This document shows, piece by piece, positions 10,652 through 24,308 of a stretch of DNA of 64,000 nt (position 1 is the stretch's first letter; each line of letters opens with the position of its first letter). Source of the DNA: Adenanthera pavonina (lineage: Eukaryota > Streptophyta > Magnoliopsida > Fabales > Fabaceae); contig JAIVEN010000009.1 of assembly GCA_026686845.1 (NCBI GenBank), positions 41,763,001-41,827,000 of the forward strand, read 5' to 3'. A program made the position numbers and the translations under genes. Below the pieces are notes generated by a model. That model worked only from the letters and a program-made list of their open reading frames with translations. It ran no database searches and had not been told where the DNA came from.

Positions 10652-12592
10652 TCACCAAGTATGAGCCAAAAACCTTAATTCTTTGACAAGTTCTTTACAT
10701 AATGAAAAGAAATCTGATATTTCTGCAGAAATACTAAAGGGATGGAATTTTTGCTCATCTTGCTCATAAACGTCGAAGAATTTAGGGATGCTTGAATTCA
10801 CCAACATAATTAGCCTTTCAGTGCGATTTCTCCACCTATCTGACTCCATTGCCCTTTCCGAATAAAGCGTTCTCCAATTTTCCACTGCATCAGCATGTTG
10901 TTGCACTTGTTCAAGCAGCCTCTTGATTGTAGCTGATGAATCCCCTCTAACGGCTGCTAACTCATTCACCTTAGCCTCCAACTGCTTAGTGATCAGTTCT
11001 AACTCGTGTGATGAACTTTTTAATGGACGGAGTTCTTGTACTTCTTTCTCAAGTGTGTCCCTTTCTTTCACAGCTTGCATCAACCGCCTCCGATTGTTCT
11101 TCATCCTCTGGTCATTCTCCTCGATATGCATGTTCACATCCCTAATTGTTTGTTTGAGCTTCAGGTTTTCCTCCTTCAATCTCTTCACCTCCAAGCTTAC
11201 CTCACAAGCTTCTCGTTTCCTCATTTCCTCCACCGTCTCTTGTAAGGCCGTATATTCATTCTACAGACGACTCCAAGCCTCTTTCCGTTCATTATCTGCC
11301 CTCACCAACTTTTCCAATTCTTCTTCCTTCTTTTGAAGCTGTTTGACTAGCTCCTTGTTTATTTCTGCCTTATTACCGCAGAGCAAAGGATCGGGAGGTG
11401 CAAAAGTTAGGTTAACCCCCTTAATCCTTTCTGACAACCAGACTTGGTATTCTTCCATGGCATATATTCGGCGTGCACCCAATTCCAGCCGCCCTTTATA
11501 TATTACTTTACTCCAAGCACTCACCACATTTTGACTTATCGTTATTGTAGAATCATCATGTTGGAAGTGCATCATGTGAACCACGGCTTCTGAGGGAGCC
11601 TTTTGTGGGAAGGCATATTGTCTCAATAGCAACATTGGGTTATAATTTATCACCCCCCGTGGACCCATTAAAGGCACATTTGGGAAGCCCCCACAGCAAT
11701 AGATTATTTCATCCTCCCACCACTATGCCAATCTCCAACGGATACTTTCTGCTCTGAGCTGGCCAAAAACTTCGATCCACCCCTCACGATTGCATTTGGC
11801 TTTTCCTTCTTGGTTTCTGAATGATGCAAGAGGGGAGGAATTATCCTTTTCTCCTTCTTGGAGTCTCTTTCCATATAGGTGATTCATAACCCACACATAC
11901 AATAATTAGAGACAGCATCTAATTCTCCCTCCCTTCTTAGTATGGCAAAAGCTCAAGGTCATATAAGTCTCTGACAATATTGCAGGTACTAGATTCACCT
12001 GATGATGCTCTACCATATGAAACACACTAATGGCGTGCCTGTCAATCACCCCCTTTGCAAATGGAAACAAAATTATCCCATAGATTATCATGACGAGCAC
12101 CCTGTTATAAACTATCCAATTTTCCTGTTCAGCCAGCTATTTCAGACGTGTTTCCAGAAACTCCCTTGAGACCCCTTCTACGCTCTTGGTAGAGATGAGG
12201 TGCACCTTGTCTATACTGAACTCCAAAAGCTTCGCTATCACTGTGTTCGATGCCACATATCCTGGGTATCTATAGACAGGATCTCCCCTATTTAGCGGTA
12301 AGCTTAAGAGTTCTCCATACTCTTCTATGGTCGGTGCCATCTGGAAATCTAGAAATGTGAAGCATCTCAAGGTGTCATCCCAATATTGTCCCAGTACGGA
12401 AAGCACTTGTGTCTGAATGGGTACATTGAGTAGCTCTAGCATGTCACCATATCTTTTCCTGAAGTCTGACAAAAGATTACCCTTAATACGTTGAGAGAAT
12501 TCCTTCAGACTATCAACTGACTCCACAACTAATTCCAACCTGAGCCCCTTCCCATCGTAGGATAACCCTGTCGGTCTTGAATCCATGATCAC
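10652..12592 (-). pseudogene. Retroelement ORF1 (pre-gag ORF, DUF7745-like plus coiled coil), four in-frame stops
   Basis: One reading frame runs the whole length but is cut by stops at 12137, 11906, 11723 and 11261. The N-terminal half has the pattern of the extra ORF1 protein found upstream of gag in Tat/Ogre elements (I believe Pfam DUF7745): FLDFQMAPTIEEYGELL, then a LVPAILSETY block, then PLMGPRGVINYNP. The C-terminal ~300 residues are rich in E, K, L and Q with heptad-like spacing, so a long coiled coil is likely. The function of ORF1 in this lineage is not established. All four stops (TAG, TAA, TAG, TAG) could each come from a CAG or CAA codon by one C-to-T change. Confidence 0.75.
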
Positions 12593-13603
12593 TTTTGTGT
12601 CTTTAATTTATACTAACTTTTCCTAATAATTCACCGACCTCCTGAGCGAAAAAAGCAAAAAAATGAAAAGATGAGATAAAAGCGACCATGAATTTGATTA
12701 GTTAAAATATTATTAGGCCCCATTTAATAGTCATAAAAGCTTCTTTCCTTAAAGATCCTTATTGAATTCTCAAGGAGACAGAAACATGTCCTCACATCGT
12801 GAAAGACAAGGTCTCTCCACGAATGAGGTATAAAAATAATAGAGGACCTATTAATATGATAACCATTCCCTTAATGCAAATTTAAATTACATGAAAAGAA
12901 AATGCATGAGACTGGATATGCTCCCCCGTGTCCTACATTAGGTGTATCCTAGGGTAGGATTCTTGGCCTTAACTGGCTGGGTTAACATCTAAGCTTCATC
13001 TACAATTGCGTGCAGGATTCGGGATGGTTCTATTTTCCAAAAAGGTTCCCAAGTTGCCCCCGTCATCAAGACAGAAACCCTATCCAGTACACTTAATCCT
13101 TTGAGAGCTTTAATAGCCCTTCCTGAACTAAACTTAGCGAATAGGTAACAACTGGGTGAAATCTTCACAATGGTCTCTGGGAGCTTAATAGCCCCTCAAA
13201 GGCATTGTTACAAACTTCAACTATCATAGGATACTCTCAGACCCGGGTATAAGGCCCATTATGTGTGTGAGGTTGGAGGTCGAAGTGCTCAGTGTGTGAA
13301 GGGAGCATACAAACCTCATGACCCAAGCATTACCCCAAATCCCCCACCTGCAGATAAAACAGCATAAAAAAACAATGCACAAATAGATAACAGTCGTCTA
13401 CCCTAGGGTTCATTCTGCATATTATCTATCCTAGAACATGTTATTCAATTCAACAAATACATTTAAAAGCATGTGAACAGACAATATTACCAAACATGTT
13501 ATCTAACCTAATCATGTAAGGCAAACAAAATTAAAAGGGTAACCAAACAAAACAAAGCCATAAAAATTTGCATAGTCAACCCATACAGGCTTGACTCTCA
13601 AAA
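12593..13603 (-). other. Retroelement 5' untranslated leader
   Basis: About 1 kb between the primer-binding site and ORF1. I see no long ORF and no recognised domain. It is AT-rich with unremarkable composition and is presumably the leader of the genomic RNA. Confidence 0.55.
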
Positions 13604-13623
13604 CGTCCCCAGTGGAGTCGCCA
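13604..13623 (-). other. Retroelement primer-binding site
   Basis: On the minus strand, three bases (GTT) after the LTR end comes TGGCGACTCCACTGGGGA. It begins with the obligatory TGG that pairs with the CCA tail of a tRNA. From memory this sequence resembles the tRNA-Arg-type site described for Ogre/Tat elements. The tRNA identity is inference; the position and TGG start are seen directly. Confidence 0.8.
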
Positions 13624-14489
13624 AACTGTCACACCCGAAAATGTGAAGCGGATGACGCGGAAATGAAAGAAAAATAGGGAAATCGGCCCGCACGACGGAG
13701 GCCGATTTTGGAGGAGTCGCCACCAAAATTGAGGGAAATTTTGGAAAACCAAATAAAAAGAAAAAGGATAAGGATAGTCTGCGAATCAGAGTTGGATTTG
13801 AGAGTACGATTGTGAGTGGGGAAGGTGTTAGGCACCCCCATAACACCCGTTTCTAAAAACGATTACCTTAGGTAGATCATGCAATTTTTATGACTTTTTT
13901 AAAAAAATTATTTTGATTGCCCTTTTATCATTCACATGCAAAAATAAATATAAAAATAAGAAAAATGAAAAAAAAGAATAAAATGAAATTATGAAAAGTT
14001 GGGAAAAATAAATTAAAAGCAAAATGTTATTTATTTACAAAAGAGGACTTGAAAAAAATGAATTGGTAAATATTTATTAAATTAAGAAAAAAAACACCAA
14101 ATAAATCAGTAAATATTTATTTATTTACAAAGGCGGACTTGACTCAGGATCAGAGTCTGGGGCCTACATACCCTACGATAGGGATCAAAGTCGACGTAGT
14201 TCGGACTAAAGATGCGTGTCATTGGGTTGGTATTTTTATCATATATATATTCTTTGAAAAGAGAAATTTATAAAAAATAATTTATCTTTACACAAAGAAA
14301 ATAATCTTTATAATTGGTTGGCGTATTTTAATTTGTAAAAGATAGATTAATTCTCATTATTTGCTCTTTTCATTTATTTATTTTTGGTTTAATCAACTTC
14401 TAAAAGGAAAGATATGTTTTTTCCTCAATTTAGAAAATATGATTAAAATTATGTGCGATTTTGAACACTTTATTTTGATTTGAAAAGAA

Positions 14490-15170
14490 AATATTTGAAA
14501 ACAATGTCATTTTTACAAAATAAAATCAATTGCCTTATGTGTCGACTTTATCACTCACAATATACCCATTGATACCTAAATGTCCACGGTGGTGTCACTC
14601 GAGACAAAAAGGCACAAAAAGTTCGAAGAAAACAAATAATTTTTTTTGTACAAATATATATTTTTTTAATAAAATCCTTTTAACACCTAAAACAGGGATA
14701 AAAAAATGCGATCATTACGTATGTTTTGAAAAATAATAATCAACATATGAGATAACTTTATTACTCACAAATTACTGATTAATGCTTAAATACCCACGGT
14801 GTTACCACTCGGGGTGGATAAGCGAAACAGATAAGGACTTGGAAGAAAACAAATAACTTTAGTTTCCACCATTTTATTATTATTCTTTTATTATGAAAAG
14901 ATAATAAAAATGAATGAATAAAACATGGAAGGAAAATAAATAATTTTTGGTAAGAATTATTTTATAAAAGGAAAATAGATAAAATTCTCTTACTAGAAAA
15001 TAAATAAATAAACATTAAGAAGAATTCAAAATATCATCGTTACATATATTTCTAAAGAGAAATAATCAACATACATGGCGACTTTATCACTCACGAATTG
15101 CTAATTAATATTCAAATACTCACGGTGTTACTACTCGGGGAAGAAAAGTAAGTAGCTTAAAGGATAAAAT
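14490..15170 (-). repeat. Three diverged subrepeats inside the LTR
   Basis: A phrase of the form CGACTTTATCACTCACAA, then an AATACCCACGGTGTTACCACTCGG-like block, recurs near 14543, 14752 and 15079, with AT-rich tails of different length. The spacing (about 210 and 327 bp) is irregular, so these are old duplications rather than a tight tandem array. Confidence 0.7.
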
Positions 15171-16479
15171 CGGAAAAAATAAAATTTACATAAATTATTT
15201 TTATTTTCTTATTATAAAAAATAAATGTGACCAAGATGACACATTTTAAAAAGAAAATGATTTAAAAGAATTTAAAAATAAGACTTATATATATATATAT
15301 GTATATTACTTGTTTATTATTATATACTTTTTGGATTTTATTTATTTATTTATTTTTATTTTGGATTTTACTTATTATTTTTTTTTCACCAAACCTTATT
15401 GTAAAGATTTTGCAGCCTGACTCATGATGACCCCCCTTATTTTCACACAAAAACATTGAAGGTGATGAAAATCAAATGTTTATCAAACTGACCTTATGAT
15501 GCATCTCATAAAAACATTGAAGGCAATAAAAATCAAATGCTGACCTTACGATGCATCCTTTCCTCTAAACAAAACGAATTGAAGGATTCAACCACAAACG
15601 TTATATCACTATTCTAACTATTGTAGTAGTAGGACAACCAGAAATAAAACATTAAAAGGGGCTAAATAAGCCTACGATTATCAAAGGGCCAAACTGGTCA
15701 GTCACCACATTCCAAAATCAGATTCATTCCAATCTAATTTATTCCAAAGTTGTAGTACTTTATCAACACCAAACAGGAAAGATTCCGAAGGCATAGAAGG
15801 CTACACTCCCTCTGAATGAAGCAAAAGCTCATAACTCCACCAAATTTATCAAGGTACAAGCAAACAATTCGTTTTCAGCTTCACCAATGCGTACATAGTG
15901 GTCTTAAGGGATAGAAAGAACAAAACAAACAAGTAAATCATCATCCGCTTGATATAAGACTTCGGCTAACTAGGAACAGGGTAGTCAAACTGATATTACA
16001 AACTGATATTACAGGAAGAGAACCTAACTCATGATCAAAACTCCTTCCTTTCAACAACCCCAAACAGTTTAAGAAACAAAAACTGGCAAGCTTAATGAGT
16101 TGACTCTAGCCTGAGACTTTTTCAACAAACCGAACCATCAAATTTGATAAAAAACTTGACATCTTCAAATATAGTCCCCAGAACAAGATTCAACATTCAG
16201 AGCGTTTAAAAGACTAAAGCAAGGTTTTCCCCAGAGACAGAGTGCCAAATGATAATAGCCTAAACCAGATTTTCTAGAAACAGAACGCTAAGAGGTCAAA
16301 GCAAAATCATAACATAGTGGATAACTAAAGGCTAATACCATCTAGCAATAAAACCAAGATGATCCAAGAAACACAGAGCATCGCAGAAAGAGACAGCAGG
16401 CCATACTACATAACAAAAAAATGAGAAAACTAAACTGACCCAAACGATAATGGTACTACATCCTTTGATTGCTAATTAT

Positions 16480-17560
16480 CTGCTTCGGCCTCCTTTCAAA
16501 CTCTTTCCACAACTTATTCCCGGTTTCTCTTGATCAGGGCTCTCTATGGCTCCGGCCTCTGATATTCCAGCCTCCCTCTGTCTTTTGGAATTTCTCTTCA
16601 CAGCTTCCTCGAGTTCTCCCCTTCTGTTTTATCTCCCTCGCGGTCTTTCTTAGGATTTTTTCCATGTCCAAAAAGTCCCCCCTGCCTTTTATACAGCCCT
16701 CGCAGGTGGCTTGCCAACCGAGCAATCAGGCGCATGACTCTTCTCCAGCTGTACCTCGTCCCTTTTCTCACACTCACGTCCTCTACTGCTCTAACGTGGC
16801 CTCTATCGCCTTCAACCCAGAAAACTTCACCTCCACTACCCTGCTGTACTGGGTACGAAGTAGTAGAGGGATTGTGTTGTGTGTCTCCCCCGGCACCCTT
16901 TGCCTCTGAAATTTCGTACCTGAGCCCCTCGGTCCCTTCGGCATCGTGTCCTCTGTTCCAAACCCTCACGAACCTGAGCCTCTGCTCAGAGGCCTCCCCC
17001 TGTGCCCTTCACCCGAGCCCAAAGGGCTCCCTTTGGTTGCCTTCTCCACCAAGCCTTAAGGGGCTCCCTCTATTTTCTTTTGGCCGAGGCTCTCTCTCTC
17101 TCCTCGTGTCTCTCTCTCAGCTCTGCCCCGCTCCCTCTCGGTTTCTCATCTTCTTTCCTCAGTTGCAATTCCCTCTCTGAGATTTCCTTCGGCCGCTCCC
17201 TCTCTACTTGTCTCGTGCTCTCTCAGCCTTCTCTGTGCAGCTCCCTCGGTCTCTCCTCTCACGCTGTCCTCCTCTTCGTGACTTCCTTCGGCCGCTTTCT
17301 CCTCTGCCCAAGCTCGCGGCTCCCTCCAGTCTAAGATCCTTCCAGATCTCACTCCCACGGCCTCCCCCTCACAACTCCCTGCTCTCTCCCAGTCTCGCGT
17401 GCTCCCTCTCTCTATAGCTTCTTGGCCGAGGCTCCCCACCCCTCAGAAACTTTCAACGAGCCCTAAAGGGCTCACTCTAATTTCGGGGCAACGCCCCTTG
17501 GACCAGTTCATGAGCCCACCATTGGGCTCGTGACCTTTTGATTTCAGCCCAATATGGTCC
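16480..17560. repeat. CT-rich, low-complexity block of the LTR
   Basis: About 1 kb that is strikingly richer in C and T than anything around it, full of CTCCCTC, TCTCTC and GGCCG motifs and the recurring phrase AAAGGGCTCCCTC. It keeps several frames open on both strands without any domain, which is a composition effect. It sits in the 5' half of the LTR on the element strand and could include promoter or leader sequence, but that is inference. Confidence 0.6.
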
Positions 17561-17932
17561 CTCTTTCTTTTTTTTTCTTTTTTTTTCTTTTTTTAAGTTT
17601 TTGGGTTTTAAAGTTTTTTTTATTTTTGGATTTCGAGCTAAATTTTGACCCAAAATCTCTTTTTTTTTTTGTTTAGAGCTTTGGTTTAAATTTTTTTATA
17701 TATTTTTTATTTTTTATTTTTTATTATTTATTTTTTTATTTTTTTATTATTATTATTTTTATTTTTATTTTTTTTTAAATTTCGGATATCAAATTCTAGA
17801 AAGAAGAAAAGGGACCTACAATTATTAATTCCCCTATCTAGAAGAGTATTTTTGTTTTATAATTATTTTTTCTCATTTTTTGTTATTTATTATTATTTTA
17901 TAAAAATGCCCGGACAAAATGGGGTGTTCACA

Positions 17933-18693
17933 AGGTAAGATACAAAGAAAGGATCAGAAATATATTTCGAAACCGACTCCATCTATTTAAATAATTTTCC
18001 ACTAAAATGACCTAAAAATGGATGGAAGAATGCAAGACCAACGCCCACTTATGTGACTAAACTAGTTTACTCTATAAATCATGAATGGCTTAAAGGACAA
18101 TCAAATGTACTATAAACTCCTTTGTGTGATGAAAGGTGATTGGGCTAAAGATCTTAAAAGCAATAATAGCTCCTCCAAAAACACAAGTAATTCCACTTAT
18201 GTGAGCTGGTGATGCTAATGTGAAAAGGATCTGCTCATTGCTTCCTCTGCAGCTCCTAGTTTTTTGGATATAAAAGCCAAGCCCAAGACCCAGAAATATA
18301 AGAAAGAAGTGAAACACGAGCATTGACACCCTAAGAGCATCTGCTACCATTAGAGTGGCTTAAAGACCAAATGGAGCATTAACAATATTAGCAACGAAAA
18401 GAAAACAAGGAAAATTTCTTTTTTTTTTTTTTACCATAAGGCAATTAAAGCACCATTTATGTAACTCTAGTGTGAGAAGTGCATCAAGTTTATCTTCTTT
18501 TAATGTTGCTTTAAACTTGTTCACTCAAAGCTTTCCAGTCCAAGGTTCATCAAACAACAATATTTTGCATCCAAGAATAAGGATTTCACAGAGGTTTTAG
18601 CCACCCATGTAAAATATCACAAGCAAAACATATGTACCAGCAGATGCCATGCCATAGGTAACCAATAAATTATAAATTAACCTAAATCAGCAC
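17933..18693. other. Spacer between the LTR and the KRR1-type exon 4
   Basis: Presumed intron or 3' remnant of the broken KRR1-type gene. A minus-strand open frame at 18090-18350 (86 codons) is rich in hydrophobic residues (VFHFFLIFLGLGLGF) and could be a fragment of a membrane protein, but I do not recognise it. I could not find the next KRR1 exon on the minus strand here. Confidence 0.4.
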
Positions 18694-20724
<2,031 letters not shown>

Positions 20725-21939
20725 CTACAACCAATACAATTATCAAACTCAAGCACATGCATGAACGAATAAAAATGCGGATGATACCAAGCGTTTTATG
20801 AATGTCCTTTGGGTTTTATTAGTAGGGTTATTTCTGTCTTTTACTCACAACTGTCTCAGTTTGTAGCTACTAGCTAGCTTGTGGCTTTAATAATCTGTCT
20901 GTGTTCAAGAAGTTCTGCTTAAAAGATGAGGGACCTGCGGCGTCGCTTTGAGGGAGAAGAGAATAATCTGTCTTCTTCCCTCTTTATCTTTCTGGCCTCA
21001 AATTTTTTTTTCCTCTTCTGGTTATCTTCTGCCCTCAATTTTATTTGTAAGTTTATCAATAGAAAAGTAGTTATTTAAATACTTTAAGAAATCATTGTCA
21101 ATAAAAAAAATGGAGATGTATAGAAACGATTCTAAGCATGTTTTGTCACATTCTAAGCAGTCCCAAATCCCAATAAGGAAAACGCTATGAAGAAGTACAC
21201 TAAAGATAGAGGTGTATGTATATAACTGCCAATATATCAATGTCAGACACGCCCGCCAACTCCCGCCTTCCTAGAGCTAGGGAAGAAAGAGAAGAGAAGA
21301 ACCTGAGGCAGATACGCTATTGCAGAACTGAATGGCAGCGAGGGAATGTAGCAGAGCTGGTGCGGCACGATGGGTATTCCCCGCGGTAAAGAGAAAGAGC
21401 GACGGCGAAAAGGAAAGTGGCGCCGGTGGCGGTCTACGACGGCTTAAGCAAAATAAAAGATATATATGTTTACCCTAGTTATTATCGTACTCGAGAATCA
21501 AATAAAATTGAGAAGATTCAAAGTTTTGTTTTTTAATTTTAACCTTTTAAGTGATCCTGGAAAAAAAATCTTTTAAGTGATAATTATTTTTTTTCAGAAT
21601 TTTATTGATTAAAAGGTTATTTTATTTTATATGTTGTGTTTATTAAAATAAAAATATCTTTAAAATCAATCAATATATCAATATACCAATAAATTAGATT
21701 AATTTCTCAATATCTACATATTTGCCTTTCTTTTACATTCTCTGTCTAGTCCCTTCAGATCCAAACCAATGTACTTGGTTAATTTTAGATCCAAATGGGA
21801 ATGAAAAGACGAACGTGTAGAGAAGCCAAACACCATGCCAATCTAGCCTATTTAAAGTGATATTTTATTCATAAAGTTTGTAGCATTAGTTAATTTCCTT
21901 TTTGTGGAAATCTATCAGTCTTTCAGATCAACAAGATAT
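20725..21939. other. Spacer, probable 5' leader and promoter of the KRR1-type gene
   Basis: A GC-richer stretch at about 21290-21440, on the minus strand ending in a splice-donor-like CAG/GTTCTT, could be a non-coding first exon of the KRR1-type gene. The rest is AT-rich with no supported ORF. Confidence 0.4.
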
Positions 21940-24308
21940 TTAATCAGGTCCTACATTTTCTAAGGTCTCTTTCTTTGTTTTCATGGATTGCATCATCTTC
22001 TCTTCCGGTTGATGATGAGCCATATCATAAGTAGCATGAAGCCCAAAGAATACATAGTAGATCAGCATCACACCAGTGCAAATCCCAAACCTTATAAATG
22101 CATCAGTCCCTAATGACCCCATCAGAAAAATATTTGTCGCAACAGACAAAGATGGCAGCCATGGGACAAGGGGTACCCCCCAAGCTTTAGGTACCCTTTC
22201 CTGAGTTAGAAATAAGGACAGCCCTAGAGTGGCCATGAACCAAAGAGGAACAGTTATGGTGTACCCCACCCAACCATTAGGTCTCAGACCCCAATAAGCT
22301 GAAGTAGCCATTGATGAAACAACAATAAGAAGCAAGAAGATGACTAGCTTTAAGAGGTTGTGAGTTGGTGTGACTCCTCTCACATAGTATCTTCTCACAA
22401 GAAGAGCCACAGCCATCATCATGAAGATAAAGAGTGTGCTTATTGATAACAAGCTTGCCAACACATCCAAGCTCGAGAAAAATGCAATGCAGGCAGCTGA
22501 AATAACATATCAGAGGCAGCAGTTATTTACAGTCATAAGTAGAAATAGATTAAGTTTTTCTTTATGTGAGCAGAAGTATTCCTACAAGAAGTAGGACCAA
22601 TCTCCCCTCGAAGAACAGAGTAAAAGGTAGATCCCTTGAAACTAAATTTGTCCCATATACAAAGGAAATTATTAACTTCTTAAGCCTGAGTTACGGAATA
22701 AACTTCTCAAGCTTGTTTTAAGAAAGTGAATAATTAATTACCTGAAATGGTGTTCAAGAGTGTAGCATTTATAGGTGTTCCAGTCTTGGGATGAACAAGA
22801 GCAAACCATGGTGGAATCATATGGGCACGTGCGATATACGTGATGTATCGTCCCTGTCCTAATGCTCCCACCAAAAGCACGGTGGTCATACCCTTCAAAG
22901 CACCAAAAGCCACCACATACTTTGCCCATTTCAGACCCACGCTTCCAAAAGCCACAGAAAACGCTGCGTTGCGGTCTATCTCTGTGTACTTCTGCATCAT
23001 ACTCAATGAAAGTGCCATCAAACAGTAAATCACAGTGATCAAAGACATTGACCCAAGTAACCCTATGGGTATATCCCTTGATGGTTTCTTAGTCTCTTCA
23101 GCCATAGTTGCAACATTCACAAAGCCAGTATATCCAAAATAAACTACAGCTGCTGCTTTGAAAACCCCTTCAATCCCATGAGGCAAGAAAGGGGACAAGT
23201 TCGAGGTATTGGCATGGGAGAAACCTAGGACTATCACGAAGAGGATGGCAAATGCGTTGATTCCTGATGCTATCCAGTTAAGGTACGAGGTTTTTCTGGT
23301 GCTGATCATGGCGATTGTGGATAAAATGGTGAGCACCACGACGGCTATGGGATCCAGAAGGTTATAACCATCTTTGAGATTTGTTTTGATACGAAGGGAA
23401 TTAGAGGGACGATTCAAGAGGGTTGTGCAGTAGGAGGTCCATCCTCTTGCTACTGCTGCACTTCCTATTATGCTTTCAAGGAGGATGTTTCCTGCTGCTA
23501 TGTATGCTGCAAAATCTCCAAGTTCTACTCTCAGATATGCAAATGACCCACCTGAAGCAACAGGAAGGAGTTGATTAATTTATTTCTTTATTTGAGGATT
23601 AAATTACCTGCAAGTCACTCAAGTAAAACCCTACTTCAATGAAAGTATTTATTAGGATACAAATTATTCCGAATAAAATCAACTCTTTTAGACAACAAGC
23701 TCTGCACTCGAAATAAAAACCTTTGACTAAATTGGATTAAATTAAAACAGCCTCTTACCAGTTAGCTTAGAAGTTTAAACTTAGAAGTATAAGCTTGATT
23801 AGATTATTAAATTTTGAAGTAACAAGAAGCATTCTTTGTGCACTGTACAAAACTTTTCTTCGTAGATATCATTGTAAGGAATATTGAAGAAAGAAAAACA
23901 AGAGCAACCTGCAACAGGGATTTCTATAGCAAACTCAGTGAAGCAGAAAACGGAGAGCAAGGCGGAGATGCCGGAAGCGACGTAGGACAACACAATGGCG
24001 GCTCCGGCGTGGTCGTGAGCTTCTTGACCGGTGAGGACAAAGATTCCAGCTCCGATGGCCGACCCAAGGCCAAACCAGATGAGGTCCCACCAGTTGAGAC
24101 AGCGTTTCATGTCGTTCTCGCTTTCCTTTCGGATTTCATCAGTCTCAGTGGCATCATCTGATCTGCTCATCAGTCGATCCTTGAACCGGAACCATGTCTG
24201 AGAAAGTGCAGTTTGGTAGTTGCTCCAACTCTGGAAGGATTCCTCCGGTAGGAAATCTCGCTTGCTCCATCTTCTCCAGTAGCTTCTCTGCGAAGGATGG
24301 TCTTCCAT
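21940..24308 (-). CDS. Cationic amino-acid transporter (plant CAT6/CAT7 type)
   Basis: Three exons, 23909-24308, 22742-23551 and 21940-22496, join to 1767 nt (588 aa) without a stop. All introns are GT-AG. The N-terminus is hydrophilic (MEDHPSQRSYWRRWS...). The first membrane segments follow at about residues 75-135 with WFGLGSAIGAGIFVLTGQEA, the substrate-binding signature of APC-superfamily amino-acid permeases. Exon 2 carries most of the permease core, including VVYFGYTGFVNVATMAEETK. Exon 3 has the C-terminal permease region with ISTLFIFMMMAVALLVRRYY and PWLPSLSVATNIFLMGSL. About 14 membrane segments are expected. By similarity it imports neutral or cationic amino acids across the plasma membrane or an internal membrane. 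It is nearest the CAT6/CAT7 group; subcellular site and substrate cannot be read from the sequence. Confidence 0.93.

Larger units (their letters stand above)
1..17932 (-). mobile_element. Giant Tat/Ogre-type Ty3/gypsy LTR retrotransposon, incomplete in window and defective
   Basis: On the minus strand the order is 5' LTR, primer-binding site, extra ORF1, gag, protease, RT, RNase H, second RNase H, integrase, then a long 3' tail with tandem repeats. A pre-gag ORF, dual RNase H, very long LTRs and a repeat-bearing 3' untranslated region are known traits of the Tat lineage (Ogre and relatives). The 5' LTR is about 4.3 kb and the internal part seen exceeds 13.6 kb, so the full element would exceed 22 kb. 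No sequence like the 5' LTR occurs in 1-3130, so the 3' LTR lies left of the window and neither the target-site duplication nor the left end can be checked. Many in-frame stops and several frameshifts make it non-autonomous. The lineage call is firm; the right end is firm to within 2 bp. Confidence 0.9.
13627..17932 (-). repeat. 5' LTR of the giant retroelement
   Basis: On the element strand the LTR runs from TGTGAACACCCC (rc of the end at 17932) to GGGTGTGACA (rc of the start at 13627). These short imperfect inverted termini begin TG and end CA. A 3-nt spacer follows and then the primer-binding site, exactly as expected at a 5' LTR boundary. At 4306 bp it is long even for gypsy elements but normal for Ogre-like ones. 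Internally there are three diverged subrepeats (14.5-15.2 kb), a local duplication near 15.4-15.56 kb, a 1-kb CT-rich block (16.48-17.5 kb) and a T-rich/AT-rich end (17.55-17.9 kb). The outer end could be 17930 rather than 17932, since both give a CA terminus. No host gene is seen inside it. Confidence 0.85.

Noticed and set aside
16469..17440. Several overlapping open frames on both strands in the LTR (up to 148 codons)
   Set aside because: They sit in CT-rich low-complexity DNA, encode mostly S, L, P and R or the complementary E, G and R, and lack any domain. Composition explains them.
18090..18350. 86-codon hydrophobic minus-strand frame beside the LTR
   Set aside because: It looks membrane-protein-like, but I cannot match it to a family and it may be a fragment, so no CDS is claimed.
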